Assembly: GCA_003342895.1 (NCBI GenBank)
Contig: PTFA01000313.1
Span: 868,001-932,000 of the forward strand
DNA length: 64,000 bases
Direction: 5' to 3'
Source: Casuarius casuarius
Taxonomy: Eukaryota > Chordata > Aves > Casuariiformes > Casuariidae
The notes under the pieces were generated by a model. That model was given only the letters and a program-made list of their open reading frames with translations, had not been told where the DNA came from and did no database searches. The translations under genes were made by a program, and so were the position numbers. Below, one piece after another: positions 40,101 to 51,639 of the stretch (the stretch's first letter is position 1; each line of letters starts with the position of its first letter).

Positions 40101-42418
40101 GCTTGGAAGGTTTACAGTAACTTTTCATTAGGGAAGTTTTTATACACTACAGCATAAAGCTACAGTGACCACTGTTAACTTCACCTCATATTTGTGCTAT
40201 ATATTTAAACAGAATGGATAGCAAATAAAGTTTAAGCAGATAGGAAGGAAGGTCCTGGTTCTGTCATCTGAGCTGTGCAAACACAGGTGTCTGCCTGGAC
40301 AGATCATCTCGAAAGATGGACCTGCGTGATCTAACACCTGAGGGTATGTCTGCACTGTCATGTACTGGAGACATAACGAAGCTAGTGTTAAATGAGTTTC
40401 TAATGAGAAACAGTCTAGCTGTGGCAGGATGGTAAATTATGCTCGCAGAGATACCACCAAAACCAAACCATGGGTTACCTGTATAGTGCAATGCGTTGTG
40501 CATTGCAGGCATATGGTTGACCTCAGTGCTATGTCTGACCTAGAGTCTGGACTGCAGTGGTAGGACATCTTGTTCTGTCACCAGCTTCAGGGCAACCTTA
40601 TGAAAGTCCAGATTTTCTGAGTCAGAGCCTTAAATTTAGATACAAACACCTGTATTTGGTCACTAAAATAAACATCTTGACTTTCAGAGCTGCTGAAAGG
40701 TGATAGTCACTCCCGGCTTCATGTTAGACAGCTAGGTTTGAAAAGCAGCATTTTTTCAGTTCATCTATTTATAAAAGTGATGCAGTTTGCTATCTTCTGA
40801 AACAGTTCTGAAGAACACTAAAATGCTTATGGGAGAATCCTGGGTGGTTTTAAGTGCCAGTTATTCACTGTCACCATTAACAAGCCTCTGTTATCTTAAA
40901 GTTCATGACTGTAGAAACTGACCTTCCCAGCTTCTGAGGCTTAGTTACAAGAGCATCGCGTTAGCCATGACTGTAGCACTTGCATGAATTCAAACGTGTG
41001 AAATTCATTTTCCAGCTAAACTGGCAGCTGGGGTTCAACTCTGCAAAAACAGGTGCTGTAAGGGCAAAATGAAAGCAGTTTTCTAGGATCATGTACCACT
41101 AGTTTGGCTAATTAATGTTTATTATCAACCAGTTGATTTTGGAAAGCCTGTGCATTCTGCTTATAGTGAGAGCTGTGTTGCAAATTGTAGTACCATCAAG
41201 GATGTTGGAATTGACTGAACACTAAGTATACCTCAAACTGGAATGATGATGGAACAAATCTATACACAGTTACAAACCTGAGCACTGTAGAATATTTCAG
41301 AAGGCACGCAAGGAATGCTTTTCTAAACCTGTTAATTATAATGCAGACAGAATCTAAACCTGTAAAGAAACTGGTCATACTCATTTATTTTAGTGTTGCC
41401 GGAAGCAACTTATTTTATAAAACAAGTCAAGCAAGAGCATGTGCATTAAATTGCATTTTTTGCAGGTTGCTATGATAACATCTGCCATGACGCAGTTAAT
41501 ACTGGCCTTTCAACCTTACTGCAGTCATGAAATGTGCTCGTCTGAAATGTGCAGGTCCTCTGTTCAGCGACCAGACGGCAGAGCTTGCTTTAGCATGGAC
41601 AAACAAAACATTGTTGCTTCTACTCTGTACAGACAGCTTTACTAGACAATTCAGCTTTATCTCTGTAAACAACTTTTGTAATTGCCCTTGATTAAATTGT
41701 GTACATCCTGATAAAATGTTTCACAAAATCCTGAAATAACCCTTTACAAACTGTTAATATCCTCTGTTTGGAGAAGAACACTGCCTAGCTCCTTCCTGGT
41801 CTTCATGGACTTCTTTGGCTCTGGAAACAGCAGTGCCCTCGACATTCCCCTTCCTTGGCAAAACCCTAAAATCTGAAACGTTAGAAAATTCAGTCTGGCA
41901 TACTATGCTCTTCCGAGAAGCAAGGATTTACAGACTTCTTAAGTAAAGGCAGAGAGCATAGCTTACAGCAATGCAAAGTCCAAGGATTCACAGTAAAGCC
42001 TTTCCTAAACATGAATAGAGGAGATTCACATTCAGATGATTAAATGATTAGAGATAAGGAAAGTGTTCCATAGGAAGGGGATTGAAGAGATTGAAAGTAC
42101 TTACTTTTGTGAAAAAAACAGCAGAGGATAAAACAAATGTATAAAAACAAGTAATGCCATAGAAAAGGTAATAATTTTTATGTACCGTTGATCTCGTTTT
42201 CTAGAACAGAGGAATGATTTAATGAACTTTAGAAGGGCACACTTAAACTGATAAATGTAAATACTTGTTCTTTAAAAAAAAGAAATCAATAGTTGATGTA
42301 GTATCGTCAGACTTACTGAATCCTAAACATAAGTTGGTGTCAGAAAGCCTGAAAAGCTGAAAAGTGTCATTCACAAATGATTCCGGTTTTTTTATTTGTT
42401 TTAATCTGGGATATTCAC

Positions 42419-42603
42419 CTGTAGAATTAAGGACAAAAGGCAACCATTTGCTGGTACAGCTTTTTTTCACTAAGGTATCGCAGTTGGAGACAAAGTCATA
42501 GCCTGTTGGTTTGCTGTGGGGAAGGAATAAAGATTGATCCAAAGATACCCCTGTGACATCGCTGCCAAGAGGTAGTTTCCTGGTGGGCATACAGCTTGAT
42601 TGG
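42419..42603 (-). other. Candidate exon with strong splice sites, minus strand
   Basis: This lies in a 126-codon minus-strand open frame (42243-42623, TTG start). Reading leftward, a pyrimidine-rich tract (catctttcccttgctag) gives an acceptor ending at 42604. The 185-nt segment then stays open for 61 whole codons and ends TTCTACAG followed by gtgaat (donor at 42418-42417). A second good acceptor (ttattccttccccacag) lies inside it, which would give a shorter exon. The peptide is varied in composition, with four Cys in the exon. I recognise no family. Its frame cannot continue from the 47.0-kb segment, which ends in a stop, so it would belong to another transcript or be a decoy exon. Confidence 0.2.
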
Positions 42604-42796
42604 CTAGCAAGGGAAAGATGCAAAGGACATATCTCAGCCCTTTTTCATCTTAAAATTTTCACTTGTTCATATCCTTACAATACGGCATAACTACTGATTT
42701 TTGTCTGTTCCTTGATACGTACTATGCAGCTAACTCAGTTCCAAACACATGCGCAACAAATCACTCTTCAGATGCTTGATCCAAGGGCAAATGAAG

Positions 42797-42816
42797 GTAG
42801 TAGAAAGTAGTAGAAA
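42797..42816. repeat. 10-bp tandem duplication
   Basis: gtagtagaaa is repeated head to tail without mismatch. Confidence 0.9.
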
Positions 42817-42829
42817 GATCCTTCTTTAT

Positions 42830-45800
42830 CTCATTGGGATTTTGGATTGGGCTTTAACTGCATGATTTACAGTCTTTGGAAACAGCGGCTGATTTGCAAA
42901 GCCTTATACCTGTAACTTAGTCAAATTAAAACCAATAGCCTTCAGAAAAAAGAAACTATTCCCAGCTGACAACTATTGCCAAGGTAAACTTCAGCTTTAA
43001 AATATTTGCTGCTCCAGCCATAATGCTCTTCAAAAAAAAGATCACAAGTGGAATTTTATAATAGAAAATGTATGTTTTTCTCAATAAGTCAATCTTATTT
43101 TCAGTCAAACTGTTAAGATATTCACCTGCAAGCTCAGACTAACCACAGAAAATATCATGCCTTTTATTCAAAAGTTTAAGGAATTGAAAATAAAAGTAGT
43201 ACTGTAATTTTGATTGTAGTGATTACTGCTATTCCCTCTATGCTCAAATGTACACCTTTGTAAGAAACACAAATTGCTGTTATACAAAAGATAAAGAATG
43301 CATATTAATAAGAACTTGAATGACTCAGTAAGTGGATGTAGTCAAATAAGAGATGAAATTTAATTAAAGCTGACATTATTACTAGCTGCTATAATTCCAT
43401 TTGTTAGCAAGAAAACATTAAGGAACGTGTAGTTTACATAGTCAGATCGAGCAAAAAAGTTTTGTATGATTATTGCACCTGCATACTTAGAGAGTATAAT
43501 TAGACTCAAACATTAAACTTTGGAGTGTTGGATTCTACGTACAGAATGGGGGCCGAATGAAGCAAGACAAGACAGCCCTCTTCTGCTTCAGAAGCAAAAC
43601 TTAGGGATTGTCATGAGACTTCAGGCATTGTAGATATTGAGAATATGACAGAGAAGAAGGAGCTTTGCAGCCATATAGCAGTGGCCTGTGCATGGCTCAG
43701 GATCGCATGCTGTCCTCACCAGTGCTTATGAGAGAATAATTAAAACTTAAGCCTTAACATCTGTTCATTTCCCCTTCTGGGTAAATCCCTACTTTCACCC
43801 TGTGAAAAGTAAAGTAGTATTTAAAAAGAAAACCAACCAACAAACAAAAACACCCTCTTTGCTAATATTCAGTAGCTAATGGTCATTAAAATAAAAAATG
43901 TATTCTGTGCTTCCCTGATTCTAGGCATTGAGCAGACCAAGATAGACTAAATTGTGGCTAGAGCTGTTCCATAGGAAACTTGGACATTTTAAGTAAAATG
44001 GTTTCTTTTTAGAACAAAGCATCCTTTTTTTCAGAATTTACTTGTGGAAGGAAACAAATTTTAAAGGTGTTTTGAATTTCTTAAAAGAAATTGAGCTTAG
44101 GAGTCCAAGCTTCAGGTTCCTGGCTCAGCCATATGTCCAGCTCCCAGTCAAACCTAGCAGACTGTTAAAATCAACAAGGTTTTTAGAGCCACGGCTGGAC
44201 TGAAAGCTTTATAACTTGGGAGGATTCTCAGGCACCATGCTGTAAGGGCAAGAACAGCTCCTGTACAGCTGAGACTACAAGAGTTCATGAGCTCCTGCCT
44301 GAACAGCTGGGCTAGCGAATGTTGGGAAGTCTTCCCGAGCTCTCCTTTGGTAACCCCTTAAGTGAAGGTTCGAGGGCTTCCGGGCTCCCTGAGAGTTTTG
44401 GAGCCTTGGGGTCCATCACCTAAAGGCCAGGACAGAGAGGGCAGTTGCACTTGACTGTGGACCTTTGGAGAAGTGGTGTCCCCAACTCCAATTCTCTTTT
44501 TGGCAGGACCACTCGAGCTCAGGTTTGTACCCAAATGCACTCCTGCTCCCAAAGGAAGCAATAAGGGTCCAAACCAGTGATCAGTCTTTCAATCAGTGTG
44601 TGTGGTGGGGGTGTTCAGTTGTTGCTGCCTGTTATTAATCGCACTTTTATTACTGTGTTCTGCATAGATGCTAATTTTGATGCAGATGCATCTTTTTAAA
44701 TAAAAGCAAGTTTTCAAACAGAATGATTTCAGATATCACCAGCATGCTTTCAAGATAGCGAGTTAGAGACATCCCACTGAAGTGAATGTATAATTACATT
44801 TATTATACATATTTTATTGCTATATTATATAGCAATTATATTATTAATATTATTAATTATTAATTATATTATATTTATTATATGTATTATTATTGCTATA
44901 TTTGTAGCTTGGTAGAGAATCTGTTTAGGCTCTCAAATCCTTGAAGCACTATCTTTTAATCAGATAATCAGATGAGTTTCAAGGCTACTTTAACTGAAAA
45001 CTCTATAAAGTGCTTACAAAATGAATATTATTTGTGAAATCAAATGTGGTACAATAACTGTTACAGGTCTCATTTGAATATCTTTGAAGCTGATAGGATT
45101 TGCAGAAAAATCTATATCCTCAAAAAGGTAGTGTGGGAACAGATTTTAGAACTCGAAACATAGGGTGAAATAAAACTTCACAAAGTATCTTCTGTAAGTT
45201 CCTGGGCACACAATGAAAAAATTGACTTTAAACTTAGGTCTGTCAGTCTGTCAAATTAAGTGAGTACCATAAAAGTATTTACAAGACAGCTTTCCATATT
45301 TACTATAATTCTTGTCATTGAGGATGCAAAGTTTTTGTTTTGTTTCACAAAGGTGTTTTGAAAAGAAGAGTTATCTTGGTCATTAGTGTATCAGTGGAGT
45401 CAAATGCTTCCTACCCAATATATGATCTTAAAATACCTGCCTTATCCCCCAGATTTTTGCCCCAGAAGTTACCAATCATGTCCCCAAAATATTCTGTCTC
45501 AGCAAAAGAGCAGTAATTAAATGTAAAAAGCAATTCTGCCCACCTGCCCCCCCATAACTACAGCTAGGGGCACTCCCTGGGCCTGAAACTACCTCAGGGA
45601 CATGAAACAGAGAGCTTCAGATCAATATAAAAATGTTCTAATCTTATAAAGTAATAGTCCACAACACTATAATTTAGTGTTGTAAATGGTGTTGTTCTGG
45701 GCCGTTACGGTCTCCCAGGGAGCAAATTGGACACGATAATGCTACCTGGGGCTGGGAGCTGCAGTGGGGGCAGGTCACCAGCACCGGTCCCCTCAGTGCC

Positions 45801-46980
45801 GTCCTTGGAGACCTCTCCTCCTCCCATGGGGCGCTGACTTGCCCCTGTGGCTACACACCCCTCCGCAGATAAACCTCTGATGGGGAGAGCCTGCAGCACC
45901 CAAAAGGCCATATACCTTTTCTGCTGAATATGGCTCCTTAATGGATATTTGTTAATACTGCATTAAGTCATATTTTCTGCAGATACTCGTTTTTAACATG
46001 CTCTGTTATGAGTCACATATTGCTAAGGATTTTAGATCTTGACTGTAGCTTTCTATTTATAGGTGAATTCCCTGAAGGCATTAACTGTTTCTAAAGACCT
46101 TTTTCCACTCAAACAGCATTTGTGCATCTTACAGAAATACAGTTTTTGTATTTCTATTTGAAAGGAGTTCCATGCTCCTAAAATACAGAACAACCAAGAA
46201 TATTAAGAAGCGTTCATTCTGATGAGTACTTCTCTGAATTGAAAAACAAGGTGATACAACATTTTATATTCTCTGCTTCCCTTTTACTAGTCGTTCTTTT
46301 AGATGCAAATATAAAAAACCTCCAAAAGCTACTGAGTAGTTAGCCCTTGACTGTGTTTTTCTGCCATTGTTAACTCTTGGATGCCAGCAGCTCTTGCTTG
46401 AGAAGCTATCGCTAACATTCACTGTCACTGTTAGGAGACAACTTTACGCTGATTGGCAGATTTATCTAAAGCTGGGTTAGCACTCTCGGCTGAAGTATAA
46501 ATCATCCTGACTCATGCTTTGTCACCTTCTGAAGCCTGAGACTTACTTTATTAATCTACAGGGGAAAATATATTAGATAGGAGTGGATTAAAAGAATAAT
46601 AAATTAGCTGAATAGTCCTTAATAGACATAGCTGTCTTCAGAGAACATGGTAAATATGAACAGTGAAAACCAGGGAATTTTTGTATATGGAAGCTAAGGA
46701 AATCATTCTTTTAAATTATGACATGTGAGGTTTCATAAATTATATTCCTTAATCTACATAATTACGTAAAGTAATGCAGGTTGTTCCCACCCAGTGTGGG
46801 TCTACTTATATTCTTGAATATACAAATCATTTTTCTACTGTTAGATGTTCTATTACAAAATAGATTAAGAAGATAGATTTACATTCTTTCCCTGAGGGTG
46901 TGCTCCTGCTTAAAATGTTATCCCTCACAGATATTGTGCTGTTTGTCACATCCACAAAAAAGCAAAAAACCAGGAAAGCC
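42830..46980. other. Non-coding stretch with an AT-only patch
   Basis: No gene is recognisable. The stretch has two slightly GC-richer patches (44.2-44.6 and 45.7-45.9 kb) and a nearly AT-only patch (listed separately). The GC-richer patches hold minus-strand open frames of 67-68 codons that have no ATG-based or motif support. Confidence 0.6.
44789..44903. repeat. Nearly pure A+T low-complexity patch
   Basis: About 115 bases built almost entirely of TTA/TATTA/ATTAATTATT strings with only a handful of G or C. It is probably an old degenerate microsatellite and would melt easily. Confidence 0.9.
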
Positions 46981-47009
46981 TACAGGCAGAATTTTATGAT
47001 TGCAGACAG

Positions 47010-47176
47010 TTAATGAAAATAGTTCTGTTTAAAAACGTAGCGACCTTTCTTGTTGCGTCTTTGCGAAGACATCTGTCCTGGCATTCTTCTTCGGTTGCTA
47101 AAGCACAAAGGAAACTCTGTGAAACTACTGGGCAGCCATAGCTGGAAGTCCAAGGAACGCTCCAAGGTCTCCTGGA
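47010..47176 (-). other. Candidate terminal coding exon, minus strand
   Basis: Reading leftward, the pyrimidine-rich tract tcctattttctgttgtcag gives an acceptor ending at 47177. The 167-nt segment then carries 2 bases plus 54 sense codons and a TAA stop at 47012-47010. A second AG five bases on (exon start 47171) is also possible. The predicted C-terminus is very basic (FSNRRRMPGQMSSQRRNKKG). With the first acceptor the frame fits the candidate exon at 48444-48548. An AATAAA on this strand lies near 46.55 kb, a possible but distant polyadenylation signal. I recognise no family. It could be a real last exon of an unknown gene, part of a non-coding RNA, or a decoy. Confidence 0.25.
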
Positions 47177-47775
47177 CTGACAACAGAAAATAGGACTGCA
47201 AACAAACCAACCAACCTTTGTGTTTCTATATTCAGTGCAGGGAGTTTAGCATTTGTCTTCCTAATGCCCAGGGTATACTCCTTTGAAATGCCTTCTGAAA
47301 CCAACTGTACAACAGTGTTAAGAAAGATCTGTGTCTGTGCATTGCATGTCTGTGCCCAAAACCAATCTATGTTATGTATACATATAGAAGGAATTATGGA
47401 ATGTTATTAGCTACAGGAGAATTACAACCATGTTACTAGAATAAGAAAGAAAGCTAAATGTATTTTTCAAGATTGTTTTGATAATAGGGACTGTGGCAGG
47501 ATATTAAGTATGAGAGAGATTTATTCTGAATTCACGCTAGTCTGGCTGAAAGCAGTGTTTGACTGACGTGCATTCACACAATCGTAAGTGCACAAACTTG
47601 CTTATTGAGAAGGCACTGCCTGTGAATGACCACAGCCGCTAAGGCTCACGGTGGCCCTCTCCCTGGGAGGACAAGGGCTGGGTCCCTGCGAGGGGATGGG
47701 TGTGCTGGGGAGCTGCTCGGGGTCTGCTGCTAGGCTGGCGAAACGAGGGTGAATGCAAGCTGCAGAGCTAAACTT

Positions 47776-47818
47776 GTTCCTTTCAATTAAGTTAGCTGGT
47801 TCCTTTCAATTGAGTTAG
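47776..47818. repeat. 23-bp-period tandem duplication
   Basis: gttcctttcaattaagttag (47776-47795) recurs at 47799-47818 with one substitution (g for a). Confidence 0.93.
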
Positions 47819-48314
47819 AAACACACACAATCTGTTAGAACATCTCTGGCGAGAGTGTAATATCATAAAGTGCACTAATTTGATCACTTGCAGTCATCTG
47901 AACATCCCTACATTTATCCCTCAGGCAACTCCATCGACTTCAGTGGAACTACTCCAGGGATGAATTAAGCCCTGTACTCAGAAAAATAACAAATGCTTTC
48001 AACATAGGTTTGTGCAAGCTGTGTTGATACAGAGTGTTTTAAATGCTGAAAAATAAAACTCCAAATTCTTCTCCTGAGTTAATTCAGCAGCTATTTACTT
48101 CACTGATCCCTGTGCAAGCCCCTGCCCCTATAAGAAGAGGGAATCAACACTCCTTTGGCTTTGGCCAGCTCTTCTTCTTCCTGCTAGAAGAGCCAAAGGC
48201 AGAGGGGCTGCGGAGGCCAGGCAGTCCCAGCTCTCAGAACTTTCTCTGTGACTTTTCAGCACAAGCTGCTGTTGCAAATTTAGCTACCGACTTGCCCCTT
48301 CTTGCTTTGGAAGT

Positions 48315-48342
48315 TGTAAATCTATCAATGTGTAAATCTATC
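48315..48342. repeat. 16-bp-period tandem duplication
   Basis: tgtaaatctatc occurs at 48315-48326 and again at 48331-48342. Confidence 0.9.
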
Positions 48343-48443
48343 TGAAATTTGATTTTTTTGCAGTAATTTTTAAGATTAATATAAGATCACCTTATCCTTC
48401 TCGTTTACTGAAGAAGTCCAAATGATACCACTGTTTCCCTCAC

Positions 48444-48548
48444 CTAAGTTTCCAAAATCTGAGAAAGAAATCCTTAGGACTGGCGTTTCAGCCAGCGTTC
48501 TGCTTGCTGCTGTTGCCAGAGTGAGTTTTGAGAGTTGTAGAAAGCCAT
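48444..48548 (-). other. Candidate internal exon, minus strand
   Basis: This has the best splice-site pair in the window by eye. Reading leftward, gtttgtttttctctcag ends at 48549, and the 105-nt segment ends AACTTAG followed by gtgagg (donor at 48443-48442). One frame is open throughout: 2 leading bases, 34 codons, 1 trailing base. Another frame starts with an ATG at the first base and runs 24 codons to a stop. The leading and trailing bases match the phases of the candidate exons at 51427-51596 (upstream) and 47010-47176 (downstream). The encoded stretch is hydrophobic and Ser/Thr-rich, and I recognise no domain. Short segments like this with good splice sites also arise by chance in introns. 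Confidence 0.25.
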
Positions 48549-48619
48549 CTGAGAGAAAAACAAACAGCCTCACCCGGTGGGGAGAATAGAGGAGGGCTTG
48601 GTTTGTTCATGTTTTAATC

Positions 48620-48627
48620 TGACGTCA
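48620..48627. promoter_or_regulatory. CRE-like octamer TGACGTCA
   Basis: A perfect cAMP-response-element palindrome, contiguous and CpG-containing. It lies about 70 bases upstream, on the minus strand, of the candidate exon at 48444-48548. A single octamer occurs by chance about once per window of this size, so function is unproven. Confidence 0.2.
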
Positions 48628-49099
48628 GGCTACCTGCGTTCATAGCGCTGGTCTGATCTCTTGTCATGTCTGTGACATGATTTCAGAGAGAGAGAGAGTT
48701 GGAATCTGTAGTCTGGAGCTCATATATTGCAAGAGTACAGGTATTTGAAACAACAGCTTCAGAAATGTGCATTTTTTCAGCTGTAGAGAAGGGTTTTTTT
48801 CGGTTTCATTTTTAAATGGATTTGATTAATGCTTTCATGCTAAATAAAAGCAATAATTACTATAATTATTGTTGTCTTCTGATAAAGATTTTCTTTTGCC
48901 TGAAAATGGTTTGTATAGTCAAGGCCAGTTTTGAAAAATTAAGAGATTGCCATAAGTTGCATGATATCAAAAGCGAGACAGGAGACTGCTGGAGGAATGG
49001 ACTAACGCTGGGTATGAGGCTGCAAGAAGAGAGGTGCTCTAGGATATGTGTTCATTAGCAGCATTAGGGCGGCTGGAGACCAGCAGAGAAAGTGAGGAA

Positions 49100-51420
49100 G
49101 TGGTAGACTAGAAAGTCAACACATTCACTCTGACTTTTTTCAAACAGGTTTATAAATAACTTTTATTAACCCCAAATCACTCTTACAAGGTGGTGACATA
49201 AATTATTCTTTCATACTAAGCCTGTTCCATCCCATCATGTAAAGACTGAGATAATCAAGAGTCTCTTCAGACTTCTGAAGAGCTACCAAATTAAGAAAAA
49301 ACATGTTGCTGTGTAATAGTGATAATAAGCTTATAATAGGTAATGGGCAGTGAAGGTGAACATACTCAATTTTAGCTGCACCATAAGCTAGCAAATTCAA
49401 ACCGTATTTCAGAGATTTTCATACAAAAGACAGGAACTGATGCAAAGTGCTCTGAGAGCAGGAAGGTAGTGAGTTGTATGGTTAAACTGAATATTTTGAC
49501 CAGCTGTATAAAATACTTTGGGAAGATATGCCAGCAACCAGTGTGGTATGTCTAGGGAGCAGCTTTTGGAATTTGCCCCATTTAATCTGACTCATTAGCT
49601 GAAACTTTTGATATGGAAATGGTGAGAAATCTTACGTTCTTCTGCAGACATGAAATTCCGCTTTAGGAAATATGGTATAAGTACTTGGTGGATTGTATTC
49701 AGTCCGTTCAGTGCCCAGCCTTGTCAGTGGAAATTTAGTGAGATGCTGAATTGCAGCGAAACAGTGTGTGGTGTTCAGTTCCTATCCTAACAAACAATGC
49801 CGTTAAAAAGCTGCTTTTTCAGCTATACTTTGGAGGTGAGGGTGTTCTGTAGTGGCTGAAACAACAGCCTCGCTGCTTCCGGAAGGTATTGATGAACCTC
49901 ACAAAATTCAGTGAATGGCCTTTGATAGAATGAGCTACGTAAATGGGAATTTGATAAGACTTGTCAACAATAATTCACAGAATCGAACAATAGTTGCAGT
50001 CTCTTTATGATTCCAAGATGAAGTGTGACAGCAGTATATCAATATGAAGAATACTGACCGTTTACTGTGTGATTTAAACATAACATCAGGTTTTTGAAAA
50101 AGAAGGTCCATGTGCAGCATGCCTATCAACAGTACTAGTAATGCAGTAGTCCTGCTACTGTCCCATGGATTTCTATTAACTTTAATGGGAAGTTGCAGTT
50201 CACACAGCAGGACAGCCAGATTGTACTACAAATGGGACTACATTTTTCTAAGAAGCTGACCATAGTAATCAGTCAGGCAAAGTTCCTATGGCACATCTAA
50301 GAAAGGAAAATCTGTGACAACTGAGCAACTTGTTCAGTTCAGAATTTGATTCTATCAGGTCCAAATAAACTAAACCATGTTGCTGTGGAAAGCAAATATA
50401 TTTTAGAATTGATAAGGGCACTCTTAGTTATGTATGTCAGGAGTCTGCCATTGAGATTCAAAAGGCAAGGTACAAACAGATGCTTATGCAGTTGCAACCT
50501 GCTAAGTGTGTGGTAAAGACCTACTCTATATTCATGAAAACATTGAATTGTTAAGCAGAGCAAAAGCAAATACTGTTGTATAAATTGAGATCAGGTTCCC
50601 AAACTGATTCTGCTGAGAGATAAAAGAAGTTCCTCTATGTTGAAGGGGAAGAAACTTAAGAACTTAAATGTGCTTTAAAATGCATAAAAAATAATTTGTT
50701 GGGTTTATTCCTGAAAAGGGAGCCAGGTGTACTGCAGACATAGACATGAAGCTATGAGGAATAAAGAGGTCAGTAAAGATGAAGATTGATATTACTGTAA
50801 AGCTTACTGCAATCTACCTGAACAAAGGAAATCTAACAAAGATCTGCAGAGTGGAGTCCAGATCATTTATCTACTGTACACTTGTAGATAGCACTAAAGC
50901 TACAAGGAACTGACACACAGCTGTCAGTCGTATTAGACATCAGAACTACTGCAACAGCTACTTGATAAAATAAAATCAAACTGAAAATCAGAGTAATTGG
51001 TGTCGAAGGGGAATAGAGAATGCAAAGATCTTATTTAATGGGGCTGTTCTTGCTAAATATAAGGGCCCTGTGTTGCAAGGAGTCCTCTGTGCAATAGGTG
51101 AGTAACTATGAGGCAGAGTAGAGCTGGAATCATTTAGCTGCGCTGCATGGATCTGCTAGGCAAACGTCTCCCTGGAAGGGTACCGGACGTATACTGATGG
51201 GCAGGCAGTGACACAGAAGTCAGGGCAGAATAACATTTCCCAAGCACATCCCTACAAACAAGCCAATTATATACACTCTGCTAGGGAAAGCTATAAAAAC
51301 ATAAACCAACAATTGTGAAGTGATGAGGCAACATCATTACTCTGCCCAGTCTTCTCCCTTGCCCTTTGAAGTCCGTCACTTTCTTTATAAGGTGTCGGGT
51401 ACAGTACTAAGTGCTGGAGT
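49100..51420. other. Non-coding stretch
   Basis: No gene is recognisable. If the minus-strand candidate exons are real, this is the intron between the 51.4-kb and 48.5-kb exons. Near 50174-50203 it holds a fragment resembling the short tcaatggga-type dispersed motif seen elsewhere in the window. Confidence 0.5.
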
Positions 51421-51426
51421 TCTTAC

Positions 51427-51596
51427 TTTGTATGTCATTGAGCAGCAGCATCTTCAGCATCTCCTTGTGTGGAGCTGAGCAAGGCTTTAATGCTGGTCCA
51501 GCTGACTCTTTTAGTCCCCTATGGACTGAATGCAGGAACTTTGCTTTTTTTCTTTCCAGTTCTTGAGCAAGCCTAGTCTCTCTTTTCTTGATACAT
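51427..51596 (-). other. Candidate internal coding exon, minus strand
   Basis: Reading leftward, the tract tttttcttcctgttgtg lies 17-33 bases before a cacag acceptor ending at 51597. The 170-nt segment ends ACAAA followed by gtaaga (donor at 51426-51425; -1 is A rather than the usual G, so moderately strong). Only one frame is open: 1 leading base, 56 codons, 1 trailing base. The other two frames have stops. The peptide is charged at its start (KKRETRLAQELERKKAKF, helix-like) and then enters a hydrophobic segment (MLKMLLLNDIQ). The trailing base joins in frame with the candidate exon at 48444-48548. I recognise no family, and it may be a decoy. Confidence 0.28.
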
Positions 51597-51639
51597 CTGT
51601 GCATCGAGTATATCACAACAGGAAGAAAAATCTTTGGAA

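Larger units (their letters stand above)
17931..42400. other. Long AT-rich non-coding stretch
   Basis: About 24 kb with no recognisable gene or large repeat. Open frames are short, usually without ATG and without motifs. It holds only the small repeats and hairpins listed separately. A somewhat GC- and CpG-richer patch at 19.84-20.05 kb has no identifiable content. Confidence 0.65.
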
